Positions 44,346-53,756 of a stretch of DNA of 64,000 nt are shown in pieces. This DNA is from Membranihabitans maritimus (GTDB taxonomy: Bacteria; Bacteroidota; Bacteroidia; Chitinophagales; Saprospiraceae). Every line of letters starts with the position of its first letter. Positions within the stretch are counted from its first letter, which is position 1. The notes under the pieces were generated by a model, which searched no databases, had not been told where the DNA came from, and worked only from the letters and a program-made list of their open reading frames with translations. A program made the position numbers and the translations under genes. The stretch is from contig NZ_JAJSLW010000002.1 in the NCBI RefSeq assembly GCF_021729145.1, positions 248,001 through 312,000 of the forward strand. The letters run 5' to 3'.

Positions 44346-45383
44346 ATGAACAAGGATCATCATAAAATAGAAAAATATAATAGCTACGATATATACGATT
44401 TCCTGGAAGACCGTGAATTTAGAAATTATGTTCTTCTTGATAGTGCTAGTGATGAAAGTTGGAGGAGGATAGTTGAGGAGTATTCGAGTGAGTCCGGGGA
44501 TAGCGCTTTTGACAAAGCCCGATCGATATTATTGAATTTACGGGCTCATTTCGAAAATAATGGGTTGACAGATCTTGAAATTCGTGCAAGAATTGACCAG
44601 CGAATTAATACATACCGGGCACAAACTACAAAGCACAATAAGAAATTAAGAACCCGGAGGCTAGTATGGCGGGCAGCAGCAGCTGTCTTGATCCTGATTG
44701 GAATGGCGTGGTTGCTACAATGGAATAATCGTCCCACGGTTATGTATGAAACGGGTAATGGTGAGCGGATCGTTGTCGAGTTACCCGATGCTTCTGTTGT
44801 CCATTTAAATGGAAATTCAAAATTGATATGGAACCGCCATTGGGAAGACAGTAAAGTGCGGAAGGTATTTCTGGAAGGGGAGGGGTATTTCGATGTAGCA
44901 AAAGTCGATGGTATGCCGTTTGATGTGGTAACCGACGATGTGACCATTGAAGTGTTGGGTACTGTATTTAATGTCAATAACCGTCGCCAAAAAACAAAGG
45001 TGTTTCTGGAAGAAGGAAAGATCAACCTGAAGATCAATGAAAAACCCGAAGAAAGTTTGATGTTGGAGCCGGGGGATGAAGTGGAATACAATGCCGGCGA
45101 TGAAAACCTTATCAAATATAAATTAGAAGAAGGTAATGAGAAGATTACCTGGAAAGACGGCTTGTTGATTTATCGGGAGGAACCGCTGATAGAGGTAATG
45201 AAGGAAGTAGCAGACATATATGGGAAGGAATTTATGTTTGTGGATAGCGCCTTGTTGGATCGTAAGATTACCTCGACTATACCGTTGACGGATTGGGAAA
45301 TGAGTGCTACGGCGATCCAGATGGCCATGAGACTTGAGTTTAAGGAAAAGAACGATACAATACGGATAAAAGAAAAAGACTGA
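44346..45383 (+). CDS. FecR-family anti-sigma factor
   Basis: Protein of 345 residues. The N-terminal ~105 residues are cytoplasmic and bind sigma; one membrane helix is at ~108-125 (LVWRAAAAVLILIGMAWLLQW). The FecR domain lies at ~135-250 (GNGERIVVELPDASVVHLNGNSKLIW, VFLEGEGYFDVAKVDGMPFDVVTDDVTIEVLGTVFNV). A C-terminal DUF4974 domain follows (ITWKDGLLIYREEPLIEVMKEVADIYGKEF). It relays a signal from the STN domain of the SusC receptor encoded next to it. The SusC gene starts 65 bases downstream, across a hairpin. The sigma gene is on the opposite strand. Confidence 0.93.
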   Translation: MNKDHHKIEKYNSYDIYDFLEDREFRNYVLLDSASDESWRRIVEEYSSESGDSAFDKARSILLNLRAHFENNGLTDLEIRARIDQRINTYRAQTTKHNKKLRTRRLVWRAAAAVLILIGMAWLLQWNNRPTVMYETGNGERIVVELPDASVVHLNGNSKLIWNRHWEDSKVRKVFLEGEGYFDVAKVDGMPFDVVTDDVTIEVLGTVFNVNNRRQKTKVFLEEGKINLKINEKPEESLMLEPGDEVEYNAGDENLIKYKLEEGNEKITWKDGLLIYREEPLIEVMKEVADIYGKEFMFVDSALLDRKITSTIPLTDWEMSATAIQMAMRLEFKEKNDTIRIKEKD

Positions 45384-45409
45384 GAAAAAATTGGACCCTT
45401 TTCCCAGTC
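45378..45409 (+). terminator. Hairpin overlapping the fecR stop codon
   Basis: GACTGAGAAAA (45378-45388) pairs with TTTTCCCAGTC (45399-45409) with a single A-C mismatch around a 10-base loop. No T-run follows, so it may be an attenuator, mRNA-stability element or weak terminator setting fecR and susC levels, not a strong terminator. Confidence 0.4.
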
Positions 45410-45448
45410 TATATTAGAACTATTAATTCAGTTTAAAAGTACAAAAGT

Positions 45449-48400
45449 ATGGAAATAGGATTACTTACTCGATGGAAAATACTAGTTATTTTCCTTTTAA
45501 TCGCCTATCAGGGTATTTCTTCTCCTGATCCGGCCGAAAAATTACAAGCAAAGGAAAAATACCTAATCGAGGTATTGGATGAAATCAGTGAGGAGCACAA
45601 TGTCTACTTTACGTATGACTCTGATATGATCAAGGATGTAAAGGTAGAGTATGAGAAGAAGGAAGGGGAAAGCATTCGTTCAGTGCTTGACCGGGTATTG
45701 AAGGAGGTGAATTTTGGATTCAAGATCTTCGAAGATCGTTTTGTTATTATTTATAAGAATGACGATGCCGGGATTGAATCATTGGAGCAAATGATCCGCC
45801 ATATGGAAGGCATCGTATCTGCGCGGAAAAATGCAGCACGGAAAAATGTAAAAGTGGACCGACTAAATACTCCTAGTGCGCTGGAGGTGTACAATAAACG
45901 TCTGGTCATCAATGTATCTGGTATGGTAACCGACCAAAACGGAGAGCCTTTGATTGGGGTAAATGTGCTGGTAAAAGGTACAGATAAAGGAACGGCCACT
46001 GATTTTGATGGAAATTTTACGTTAGAAGATGTAGGGGATCAAGCGGTTTTAGTTGTCTCGTATATTGGGTATCAAACGCAAGAGGTTCCATTGAATGGAA
46101 AGCACGAAATAACAATTACATTACTGGAAGATTCCCAGACCTTGGATGAGGTGGTAGTGGTGGGATATGGGACGGTAAAGAAAGAAAATTTAACAGGGTC
46201 AGTTGACAATGTTAATATGGAGAAACTTTTAAATAATCGGCCAGTAACTAATATTACCTCAGCATTACAAGGCGCACTTTCAGGAGTACAAATTACTAAA
46301 AGCACAGGAAGGCCAGGAGACTTTGGGGCCACTTCAATTTCTATTCGAGGAATGATGTCTATTAATGGGGGTAGTCCATTAATACTTGTGGATAATGTTC
46401 CTGTGGAAAATATTCAATCTATAAATCCTGTTGATATTGAAAGTGTTTCTGTTTTAAAAGATGCCTCTTCATCTTCAATTTATGGAGGACGAGCTGCTTT
46501 TGGAGTAATTCTTATAAAAACAAAAAAGGGGGTAAGGAATCAAAAAATAAAATTTAACTACTCCAGTAACTTGGCAATTAGTTGGCCTTTTGAATTGCCA
46601 GAAAAGGCGACAGCGTTAGAACAAAATATTGCTTTATTAGCAGCAGGGAATCTAAGTGATAGGTCAGGGCAAGATTTAAATACATGGAATAGTTTGTTAA
46701 AAGATTATCAATCGAATCCTTCAAATTACCCAAATGGAGCAACCTATGTCGATGATGTGTATTATCATTTGGCAGAAAGTGATATGTACGACTTAAGTTT
46801 TACAAATAGCTTTGAACAAATACACAATTTTTCTTTTTCAGGTGGATCAGAAAACTCTGATTATAGGGTTTCATTTGGATATTCCAATGAGGATGGAATT
46901 TTTGAGTTCGATAAAGATACCTATAAAAAATACACAATTAGCGGCAATTTGAACACTGATTTAACAAGGAGACTTTCTTCGGAGTTAAACATAAATTATA
47001 AAAATGATTATACTACTGTTCCCGGTTCAGTTGGGAGGGTTATATACTCAATTGCTAATGAAAAGCGGGCAATTAATGTTGGTTCACATACTCTTGAAGA
47101 TGGATCTACTTTACCTACATTAACACCTAGAAATATTTTAGATCGTGAACCTCCCAGAAAAGAATATAGTGATAATTTAAGGATCTTAGAAAGATTGAAT
47201 TATAAAGTTTCAGAAAATATTAATGTTACAGCAGAATATACATTTATTAAATCAAACAATAATAGAATAGATGTTGGTACTGGTAATAATTATTGGGATA
47301 TTAGTTCCTTTTTCGTAACGCCGATTAATAATAACAGTAGCTATTACAGAAATTTTGGAGATAAAAATCATCACGCTTTTAATTTATATACAAATTTTGG
47401 AAAAGACTTTGGGAGCCATTCTTTTAAACTATTAGTTGGAACAAATCATGAATTAATTAAGACCTCAGGTTTTAATGCTATGAGATTAGATTTATTAAGT
47501 GTTAATGTACCATCCTTAGCTACCTCTACAGGAATTATGTCCAATAGTGAAACCTTTGATGAAAATGCAATATCAGGATATTTTGGACGATTAAACTATA
47601 TTTTTTTAAATAAATATCTTTTAGAAGCTAATGTGCGCTATGACGGTTCTTCAAAGTTTCCAATAGGGAATAGATTTGGTTTGTTTCCTTCATTTTCAGC
47701 TGGTTGGGTTGTTTCTGAAGAACCATTTATGAAAAATATAAGAAATGTCATAGATTTTATGAAAATTAGGACATCATGGGGTGAAATTGGGAATCAAGAT
47801 GTGGCAAACTACACGTATATTCCTAGTATGGAAACCAATAGTTCAAATTGGGTTGACGCAACAACTAATCTTAGAAACTTATCGATTTCTGTACCTGCTC
47901 TAGTGAGTTCTACATTAACTTGGGAAACGATAAGATCTAAAAATATTGGTATTGATATAAGTGTATTAAACGGAAGTATAAATGCAACTTTCGATTATTT
48001 TCACCGATTAACCCTTAATATGCTTGGTCCTGGTGAAGAATTACCTGCTACTATTGGCGCTGCAGCACCACAAAAGAATGTGGCAGATTTAGTTTCAAAA
48101 GGATGGGAATTAAGTCTTAGTTGGAATAAGGTTATTAATCCAGGACTTAGTTACTCCTTAGGTATTAAATTGTGGGATGATAGGGCATTTGTGACAAAAT
48201 TTGATAACGAAGGAGGAATATTAAGCCAATACTATGAGGGATATGAATTTGGTGAAATTTGGGGATATGAAACTCAGGGATTTTATAAATTTGAAGATTT
48301 CATTCAAGGAACTCTGGATGAGAAATTGTTGAATGGTAAATTAAAGGACGGAATCCCAGTTTATTTGACAACTGCCATTACAAATCCGGGAGACATTCGC

Positions 48401-48979
48401 TATGTTGATTTAAATGGTGATGGACAAATAAGTCCAGGAACAAATACACTTTCTAATCCAGGAGATAGAAAAATCATTGGCAATAGTAACAGACGATATC
48501 AATTTGGTATAACTGGAAACTTATCTGTTAAAAATTTTAATATCTCTTTTTTAATTCAAGGCATTGCTAAACGGGATGTTTGGAAATCTGATCAGTCATA
48601 TTGGCCTTATGTTAATATTTATGATTCGTTTAATAAATATGAATTGGATTTTTGGACTCCCGAGAATCTAGATGCATATTATCCAAGACTGTATGAAAGT
48701 GCAGGAGGGAACACCGCAAATAGCCGATTAGTTCAAACCAAATATTTGTTAAATGGAGCTTATTTACGAGTGAAAAATATCGAGTTAAATTATACGTTGC
48801 CTGAGCAAATAATACAGAAATTAACAATTGATCGATTAGGAATATTTTTATCCTTTGAAGATATTCTAAGACTTGATTATCTGCCAAAAGGGATTGATAC
48901 AGAGCTAGTTGATATCGGAAGTGGATTATCTTATCCGGTTATCTCTAAAATCAGTTGTGGAATAAAATTAACTTTTTAA
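45449..48979 (+). CDS. SusC/RagA-type TonB-dependent transporter with STN domain
   Basis: Outer-membrane transporter of 1176 residues. Signal sequence; STN domain ~30-105 (LQAKEKYLIEVLDEISEEHNVYFTYD) for FecR signalling; carboxypeptidase-like domain ~150-232 (VSGMVTDQNGEPLIGVNVLV, VVSYIGYQTQEVPL); then the SusC hallmark LDEVVVVGYGTVKKENLTGSV at ~233-255, plug and a large barrel. It imports the glycan or conjugate captured by SusD, encoded immediately downstream. The first ~245 codons use GC-richer bases like fecR, while the remainder is AT-rich: hand counts give 28/60 and 27/60 G+C for lines 45901 and 46141, but 14/60 for 47221 and 47581. This suggests replacement of the barrel part by recombination. 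Confidence 0.95.
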   Translation: MEIGLLTRWKILVIFLLIAYQGISSPDPAEKLQAKEKYLIEVLDEISEEHNVYFTYDSDMIKDVKVEYEKKEGESIRSVLDRVLKEVNFGFKIFEDRFVIIYKNDDAGIESLEQMIRHMEGIVSARKNAARKNVKVDRLNTPSALEVYNKRLVINVSGMVTDQNGEPLIGVNVLVKGTDKGTATDFDGNFTLEDVGDQAVLVVSYIGYQTQEVPLNGKHEITITLLEDSQTLDEVVVVGYGTVKKENLTGSVDNVNMEKLLNNRPVTNITSALQGALSGVQITKSTGRPGDFGATSISIRGMMSINGGSPLILVDNVPVENIQSINPVDIESVSVLKDASSSSIYGGRAAFGVILIKTKKGVRNQKIKFNYSSNLAISWPFELPEKATALEQNIALLAAGNLSDRSGQDLNTWNSLLKDYQSNPSNYPNGATYVDDVYYHLAESDMYDLSFTNSFEQIHNFSFSGGSENSDYRVSFGYSNEDGIFEFDKDTYKKYTISGNLNTDLTRRLSSELNINYKNDYTTVPGSVGRVIYSIANEKRAINVGSHTLEDGSTLPTLTPRNILDREPPRKEYSDNLRILERLNYKVSENINVTAEYTFIKSNNNRIDVGTGNNYWDISSFFVTPINNNSSYYRNFGDKNHHAFNLYTNFGKDFGSHSFKLLVGTNHELIKTSGFNAMRLDLLSVNVPSLATSTGIMSNSETFDENAISGYFGRLNYIFLNKYLLEANVRYDGSSKFPIGNRFGLFPSFSAGWVVSEEPFMKNIRNVIDFMKIRTSWGEIGNQDVANYTYIPSMETNSSNWVDATTNLRNLSISVPALVSSTLTWETIRSKNIGIDISVLNGSINATFDYFHRLTLNMLGPGEELPATIGAAAPQKNVADLVSKGWELSLSWNKVINPGLSYSLGIKLWDDRAFVTKFDNEGGILSQYYEGYEFGEIWGYETQGFYKFEDFIQGTLDEKLLNGKLKDGIPVYLTTAITNPGDIRYVDLNGDGQISPGTNTLSNPGDRKIIGNSNRRYQFGITGNLSVKNFNISFLIQGIAKRDVWKSDQSYWPYVNIYDSFNKYELDFWTPENLDAYYPRLYESAGGNTANSRLVQTKYLLNGAYLRVKNIELNYTLPEQIIQKLTIDRLGIFLSFEDILRLDYLPKGIDTELVDIGSGLSYPVISKISCGIKLTF

Positions 48980-48992
48980 ATAGGTGAAAATC

Positions 48993-50786
48993 ATGAAATT
49001 ATTTAGAATATTTATTGCTATAGTTGTTTTCATACTAAACTATAGTTGCGAAGATTTTTTGGAAAGGACTCCCAAAGATGAATTATCGATAGAATCTACT
49101 TTTTCGAATTATAATACAATTAAGGCCTATGCATGGAATTTTTATAATGATTTTTTAGGCTATGGTACTGGGGGTAATCCATCCTTTATTCAGGAGGAAT
49201 TTTCTACGGATTTAATGGCTAGAAGTCGGAGAAATGCATATTCTCCTTGGATTTGGCAAACAGTAGAGATTCCTGCAACTGACGTCGCTAATTATTCTCA
49301 ACCTTTCGAAGGAATTAGACGATGTAATATTATGATTGATAATATAGATCAATCAGGTATTTCAGAGTCAGAAAAAAATCATTGGCGAAGTGTCGCTTAT
49401 TTTTTTAAGGCTTATTACTATATGGACTTAGTGAATAAGTATGGTGATATTACTTGGGTTGAAAACACTTTGAAGGATGATGATGATACTATATTATATG
49501 GACCCAGAACTTCAAGAGATATCGTTGCTGCTAATATCCTTGAATTACTAGAATATGCGGAAAATAATATCAATCCTGATGGTAATATCAATGTAGATGG
49601 TGAAAATACCATTAATGTACATGTCGTTAGGGCATTAATTTCAAGATTTGGAATAAGAGAAGGAACATGGAGAAAGTACCATGGACTTTCAGGTTCAGAA
49701 ACTTATTTAAGTGCTGCTATATCCTCATCAGAAAAATTAATTGAAGCATATCCTAATATTATGGCAGATTATTCAAAAGTGTATTGTAGTGAATCTTTGG
49801 CAGGAGCAGATGGAATAATTCTATATACACAATATGAAGAATCTGTTTTGGGGCATACTTTTGGATGGTATCCTGGTAGCTCAAATGGATACTGTGATTT
49901 AACTCGTAAAGCGATAGATATGTATTTGATGAAAGATGGGCAGACTAGATGGACGAGTCCTATGTTTGAAGGGGAGTATCCATATAATAATGAATTTAGA
50001 AACCGAGATCTGCGGCTATATTATACCACACCTCCCCCCTATAAAATTATAGGTCCAGGTGTTACTACAAATTGGGATTATACTGATACTCCTTCAGATA
50101 GGGAATTTATTGACATAATGGATACCTTGTCAACGGATGGATCGAAGGGTTTGCCTATGCGCGCATGGAGTGGGCCAGTTGTGCAAAAGGTTCCCCATTT
50201 TTCTGATAATAATTATGGTCAAACATGGAGTATTACTCTTACGGGGTACCAATATAGTAAACTTTTTACAAGATTGAATGAAGGTTTACGTCCGTGCATA
50301 AATGATTCTCCCGTCTTCAGAATGGGTGAAGTTTTGCTTAATTATGCAGAAGCTAAAATGGAATTAGGAGATTTCAATCAAGATATTTGTGATGCTACTA
50401 TAAATAAATTGAGAGCTCGTGGCGGTGTTGCTAGTTTAGATATTTTAAATATACCTGATGACCCAACCCGTGACCCATTAGTAGATCCTGTTTTATGGGA
50501 AATTAGACGAGAAAGAGCTGTCGAATTAATGGGAGATGGTTTTCGATTTAATGATTTAAGAAGATGGAAAAAAATGGATTATGCAACTGAAAGAAAGTTA
50601 GGGAAATATATTGTTGCAGCGGAGGAGAATAATAAAGTTCCAATATTAAATGGGGCGAGCGAAGGTTACGCAGCATATGAAGAGCAGCCCCCAACTCCCT
50701 TTTTGGAGCATTATTATTTATATCCAATACCAACAAATGAAATAACTTTATCACAAGGCCAAATAAAACAAAATCCTGGATGGTAA
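48993..50786 (+). CDS. SusD/RagB-type surface lipoprotein
   Basis: Protein of 597 residues from the ATG at 48993 (a GTG at 48984 is also in frame). The lipobox is in ILNYSCEDFLERTPKDELS, the standard SusD opening. TPR-like helices (FEGIRRCNIMIDNIDQ, WRSVAYFFKAYYYMDLVNKYGDITWVE) and the C-terminal WEIRRERAVELMGDGFRFNDLRRWKKMD with the final YLYPIPTNEITLSQGQIKQNPGW are diagnostic. SusD caps SusC and binds the incoming ligand on the cell surface. The gene starts 13 bases after susC and shares its AT-rich composition (16/60 G+C in line 49081), so the pair was likely acquired or exchanged as a unit. Confidence 0.95.
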   Translation: MKLFRIFIAIVVFILNYSCEDFLERTPKDELSIESTFSNYNTIKAYAWNFYNDFLGYGTGGNPSFIQEEFSTDLMARSRRNAYSPWIWQTVEIPATDVANYSQPFEGIRRCNIMIDNIDQSGISESEKNHWRSVAYFFKAYYYMDLVNKYGDITWVENTLKDDDDTILYGPRTSRDIVAANILELLEYAENNINPDGNINVDGENTINVHVVRALISRFGIREGTWRKYHGLSGSETYLSAAISSSEKLIEAYPNIMADYSKVYCSESLAGADGIILYTQYEESVLGHTFGWYPGSSNGYCDLTRKAIDMYLMKDGQTRWTSPMFEGEYPYNNEFRNRDLRLYYTTPPPYKIIGPGVTTNWDYTDTPSDREFIDIMDTLSTDGSKGLPMRAWSGPVVQKVPHFSDNNYGQTWSITLTGYQYSKLFTRLNEGLRPCINDSPVFRMGEVLLNYAEAKMELGDFNQDICDATINKLRARGGVASLDILNIPDDPTRDPLVDPVLWEIRRERAVELMGDGFRFNDLRRWKKMDYATERKLGKYIVAAEENNKVPILNGASEGYAAYEEQPPTPFLEHYYLYPIPTNEITLSQGQIKQNPGW

Positions 50787-50950
50787 TAAGGAATTCTTAA
50801 ACTATAAATTGGGTGATAGGGGTATTGATTTATTTTTATAAAGATCTAATATTTGAAATAATTAATTCAGGTAATTTTTAATGAGAAACTATAATTCAAA
50901 GAAAGATGCTATTATATATAGATTATTTCAATACCTGATAAAAATGGACA

Positions 50951-53749
50951 ATGTTTAATTCATTTTATACTATGTCAAAATTATCTTTTGTTTGTTTTGG
51001 GAGTTTTCTAATACTAATATTTTCATGCAATATTTCTGATAACCTTAATGAGACAAAACTAATTGAAGAGAACAATTTTGATTCTCTGTCTTTGAACTCT
51101 TATGTAGAGAATGATTTCCCTTTTTTCAGTACTTATTTGGATGCACGAGAGTTGGGTAGAAATTTTCCGGATAACAATGTAGTTTCGCGTGGGCTGGTTG
51201 TAAATCTTGGAGATAGTTCGTATGCTTGTTTTGACAGGGATTTATTGCGATGGTCGGTAGCATGGACGGGGGATTTGTTAACGGAAAGTATGTTACCCCA
51301 AGTGTCGTATAGTGACTACTTTAATAAGGAAAATACCGTTCCTTTGGTAGCAGGTAAAGCGGATATTGCTACAGGTGTTTATCCCGGATGGTCTGCCGGG
51401 CAATTGGTATTGGAGGACATCCGTTCTGAAAATCAATTTCGGGAAGGCTTTGCCTGGGGTCCTTTACCATCTGATTATGGTCGTTGGAATGGATGTTATC
51501 CATATGGAGACCGGGTGGTGTTATCTTATTCAATTGCCAATGCCAATGTATTGGAATTGCCCGGATCTGTGAAAAAAAATGGAGAAACAATATATACTCG
51601 AACAATAGAAGTGGATGCATTCTCAGATACTTTATTTATTAATGCGGCTGAGATACGGAATGGAACTAATAGCTATATTGAGGACGGAACAGGGTATATC
51701 TATGTGGGAAAAGCTCAAGATTCCCTAATTGCAGTGGGGATTGGAGGAAGCAGCTTAGAATCGGGACCAAAAGTACGGATAAGTGATGGAAAATATATAA
51801 GTGTAGTGATACCACCGGGGGATCAAAAAAGGAAGATAGCGATTTTTTTATGGAAAGGCTGGCCTGAAGATATTGAATCCTTTCATTCTGCTATTTCAGA
51901 TTTTAAGATTGAAATGCCGAATTTCGGTAAAGGAGGAGAGCCTAATTGGCCGGAAAGGGTACTTACAAAAGGGATGATGGCATCTGATACATCGACTTTT
52001 GTAACAGATCTTGTTACTCTACCCTTGCCCAATCCCTGGAACAGAAACGTACGTGTTACGGATTTGACTTTTTTAAGCAAGGAAAAGGCAGCCGTTTCTA
52101 CCTTTGAGGGAGATATTTGGTTAGTGGATGGAATCAAAGGAGATCTGGAAAAGATGTCCTGGAAGCGATTTGCTTCTGGATTGTACGAGCCGATGAGTAT
52201 TGAGTATTTTAGAGGTCAAATTTATACTTTTGGGAAAGAGGGTATTGTTCGACTGCATGACATAAATGGGGATAATGAGGCGGATTTTTATGAGAATTTT
52301 TGTGATTTGATGCAGCAATCCGCCGAATCCTATGAGTGGGCATCGGATATGGTGATGTCTGAAAAGTACGGTATTTTTATTTCGAAAGGTGGCGGCTTAA
52401 CCGCCAGGCCTGGAATCACAAAAGTAATGACACCAGGATTCAGAGCAGGATCCAATCATTCCGGGGTGATTATGAAAGTATCCCTGGATGGTAAAAAAGT
52501 AGATGTATTCAGTACCGGCTTTCGAGCGCCTTATATGGGATTTCATCCGGACTCTGGTATTTTGACCGCTACTGATCAACAAGGTAATTACGTGCCTTCG
52601 ACACCAATTTATTCTGTGGGGGAAGGGGGATTTTATGGAGTTCCGGCAACGAGCCATCGAGGAGATCATCCCGTTGTCAAGCGCCCTATTACCTGGATTC
52701 CTCACCGAATTGATCGTTCTGCTGGTAGTCAAATATGGATTACCAGCGGACAAATGGGACCGTTGAATAATAGCCTCGTACATTTTTCATTTGGACGACC
52801 GGGTCTATTCAAGGTCTTATTGCACAGTACAGAGAATGGAATTCAAGGAGCTGTAGTCCCTATACATTCTGAATATTCAACACCGGTGATAAAAGGGGAG
52901 ATGGGACCTGGTGACGGCCAATTGTATATGGCTGGATTTAATCTTTTCGGAAGTAGCTCCGAGGGGATAAGTGCAATCCAAAGGCTGAGGTATACCAGAA
53001 TGAAAAATTATATACCCAACAAATTTCGAGTTGGAGAACAAGGGGTGATCCTTTCTTTTGACACTAAATTAGATTCTAATGTGGCTATTGACCCAAAGAG
53101 CTATAAGGTAAAGCGCTGGAATTATCAGCGGTCGGAGAAGTACGGGTCGGGCCATTTTAAACTGGACGACACCCCGGGGGAAGAGATATTACCCGTCCTG
53201 TCTTCATATATATCTACTGATCAGAAAAAAGTATTGCTTCTGATTCCAGATATGAAAGTAGTGGATCAAATGGAGTTATTGTACCATCTTAAAGCGAAAG
53301 ATGGTCAGGAATTGAATGACGGTGTTTGGTTTAGTGTAAACCACGTAGAAGATCTGGATTTGCAGTCTCAGGACTTTAAGAATGTGAACTTGGACAAATT
53401 GCAAATCGATACTGAAAGGATTACATCATTAATAAAGTCTGACCCACCCATTACCCGGGAAAGGGGTAGGGATTTGTTTAGAGAAAAGGGATGTGAAAGT
53501 TGTCATTCTTCCGGGACAAAAACAGATGGGATGTATGGCCCCCCGTTCAAAGGTATTTACGGTTCAGAAAGAGCCATGGCTGATGGTTCTTTTGTGATTG
53601 CTGATGATGATTATCTCAAAGAGTCAATTCTTGAACCGGAAAAGAAAATTGTGAAAGGATATGAGGCGGAAATGCCTTCTTTTCAAGGAATTTTATCAGA
53701 TGCAGATATAGAAGCTTTGTTGCTATATATCATGTATTTAAAATATTGA
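50951..53749 (+). CDS. DUF6797 / PQQ-dehydrogenase-like propeller lipoprotein with cytochrome c domain
   Basis: Protein of 932 residues. The signal sequence ends in a lipobox (LILIFSCN, Cys26). Residues ~55-330 match DUF6797 (FFSTYLDARELGRNFPDNNVVSRGLVVNLGDSSYACFDRDLLRWSVAWTG). A beta-propeller follows at ~345-740 (FEGDIWLVDG, FKVLLHSTENGIQGAV). A C-terminal cytochrome c domain holds the heme site C848-x-x-C851-H852 (CESCHSSGT) with a distal Met in AEMPSF near 910. The arrangement is that of PVC-type heme-binding dehydrogenase-like proteins, which pass electrons from a substrate to c-type cytochromes outside the cytoplasm. It follows susD and precedes another cytochrome-dehydrogenase by 7 bases. 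Substrate unknown. Confidence 0.85.
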   Translation: MFNSFYTMSKLSFVCFGSFLILIFSCNISDNLNETKLIEENNFDSLSLNSYVENDFPFFSTYLDARELGRNFPDNNVVSRGLVVNLGDSSYACFDRDLLRWSVAWTGDLLTESMLPQVSYSDYFNKENTVPLVAGKADIATGVYPGWSAGQLVLEDIRSENQFREGFAWGPLPSDYGRWNGCYPYGDRVVLSYSIANANVLELPGSVKKNGETIYTRTIEVDAFSDTLFINAAEIRNGTNSYIEDGTGYIYVGKAQDSLIAVGIGGSSLESGPKVRISDGKYISVVIPPGDQKRKIAIFLWKGWPEDIESFHSAISDFKIEMPNFGKGGEPNWPERVLTKGMMASDTSTFVTDLVTLPLPNPWNRNVRVTDLTFLSKEKAAVSTFEGDIWLVDGIKGDLEKMSWKRFASGLYEPMSIEYFRGQIYTFGKEGIVRLHDINGDNEADFYENFCDLMQQSAESYEWASDMVMSEKYGIFISKGGGLTARPGITKVMTPGFRAGSNHSGVIMKVSLDGKKVDVFSTGFRAPYMGFHPDSGILTATDQQGNYVPSTPIYSVGEGGFYGVPATSHRGDHPVVKRPITWIPHRIDRSAGSQIWITSGQMGPLNNSLVHFSFGRPGLFKVLLHSTENGIQGAVVPIHSEYSTPVIKGEMGPGDGQLYMAGFNLFGSSSEGISAIQRLRYTRMKNYIPNKFRVGEQGVILSFDTKLDSNVAIDPKSYKVKRWNYQRSEKYGSGHFKLDDTPGEEILPVLSSYISTDQKKVLLLIPDMKVVDQMELLYHLKAKDGQELNDGVWFSVNHVEDLDLQSQDFKNVNLDKLQIDTERITSLIKSDPPITRERGRDLFREKGCESCHSSGTKTDGMYGPPFKGIYGSERAMADGSFVIADDDYLKESILEPEKKIVKGYEAEMPSFQGILSDADIEALLLYIMYLKY

Positions 53750-53756
53750 TTTAGTA

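Noticed and set aside
44546-45115. 189-codon minus-strand ORF
   Set aside because: Antisense to the fecR gene; low-complexity Ser/Thr-rich product, no domain.
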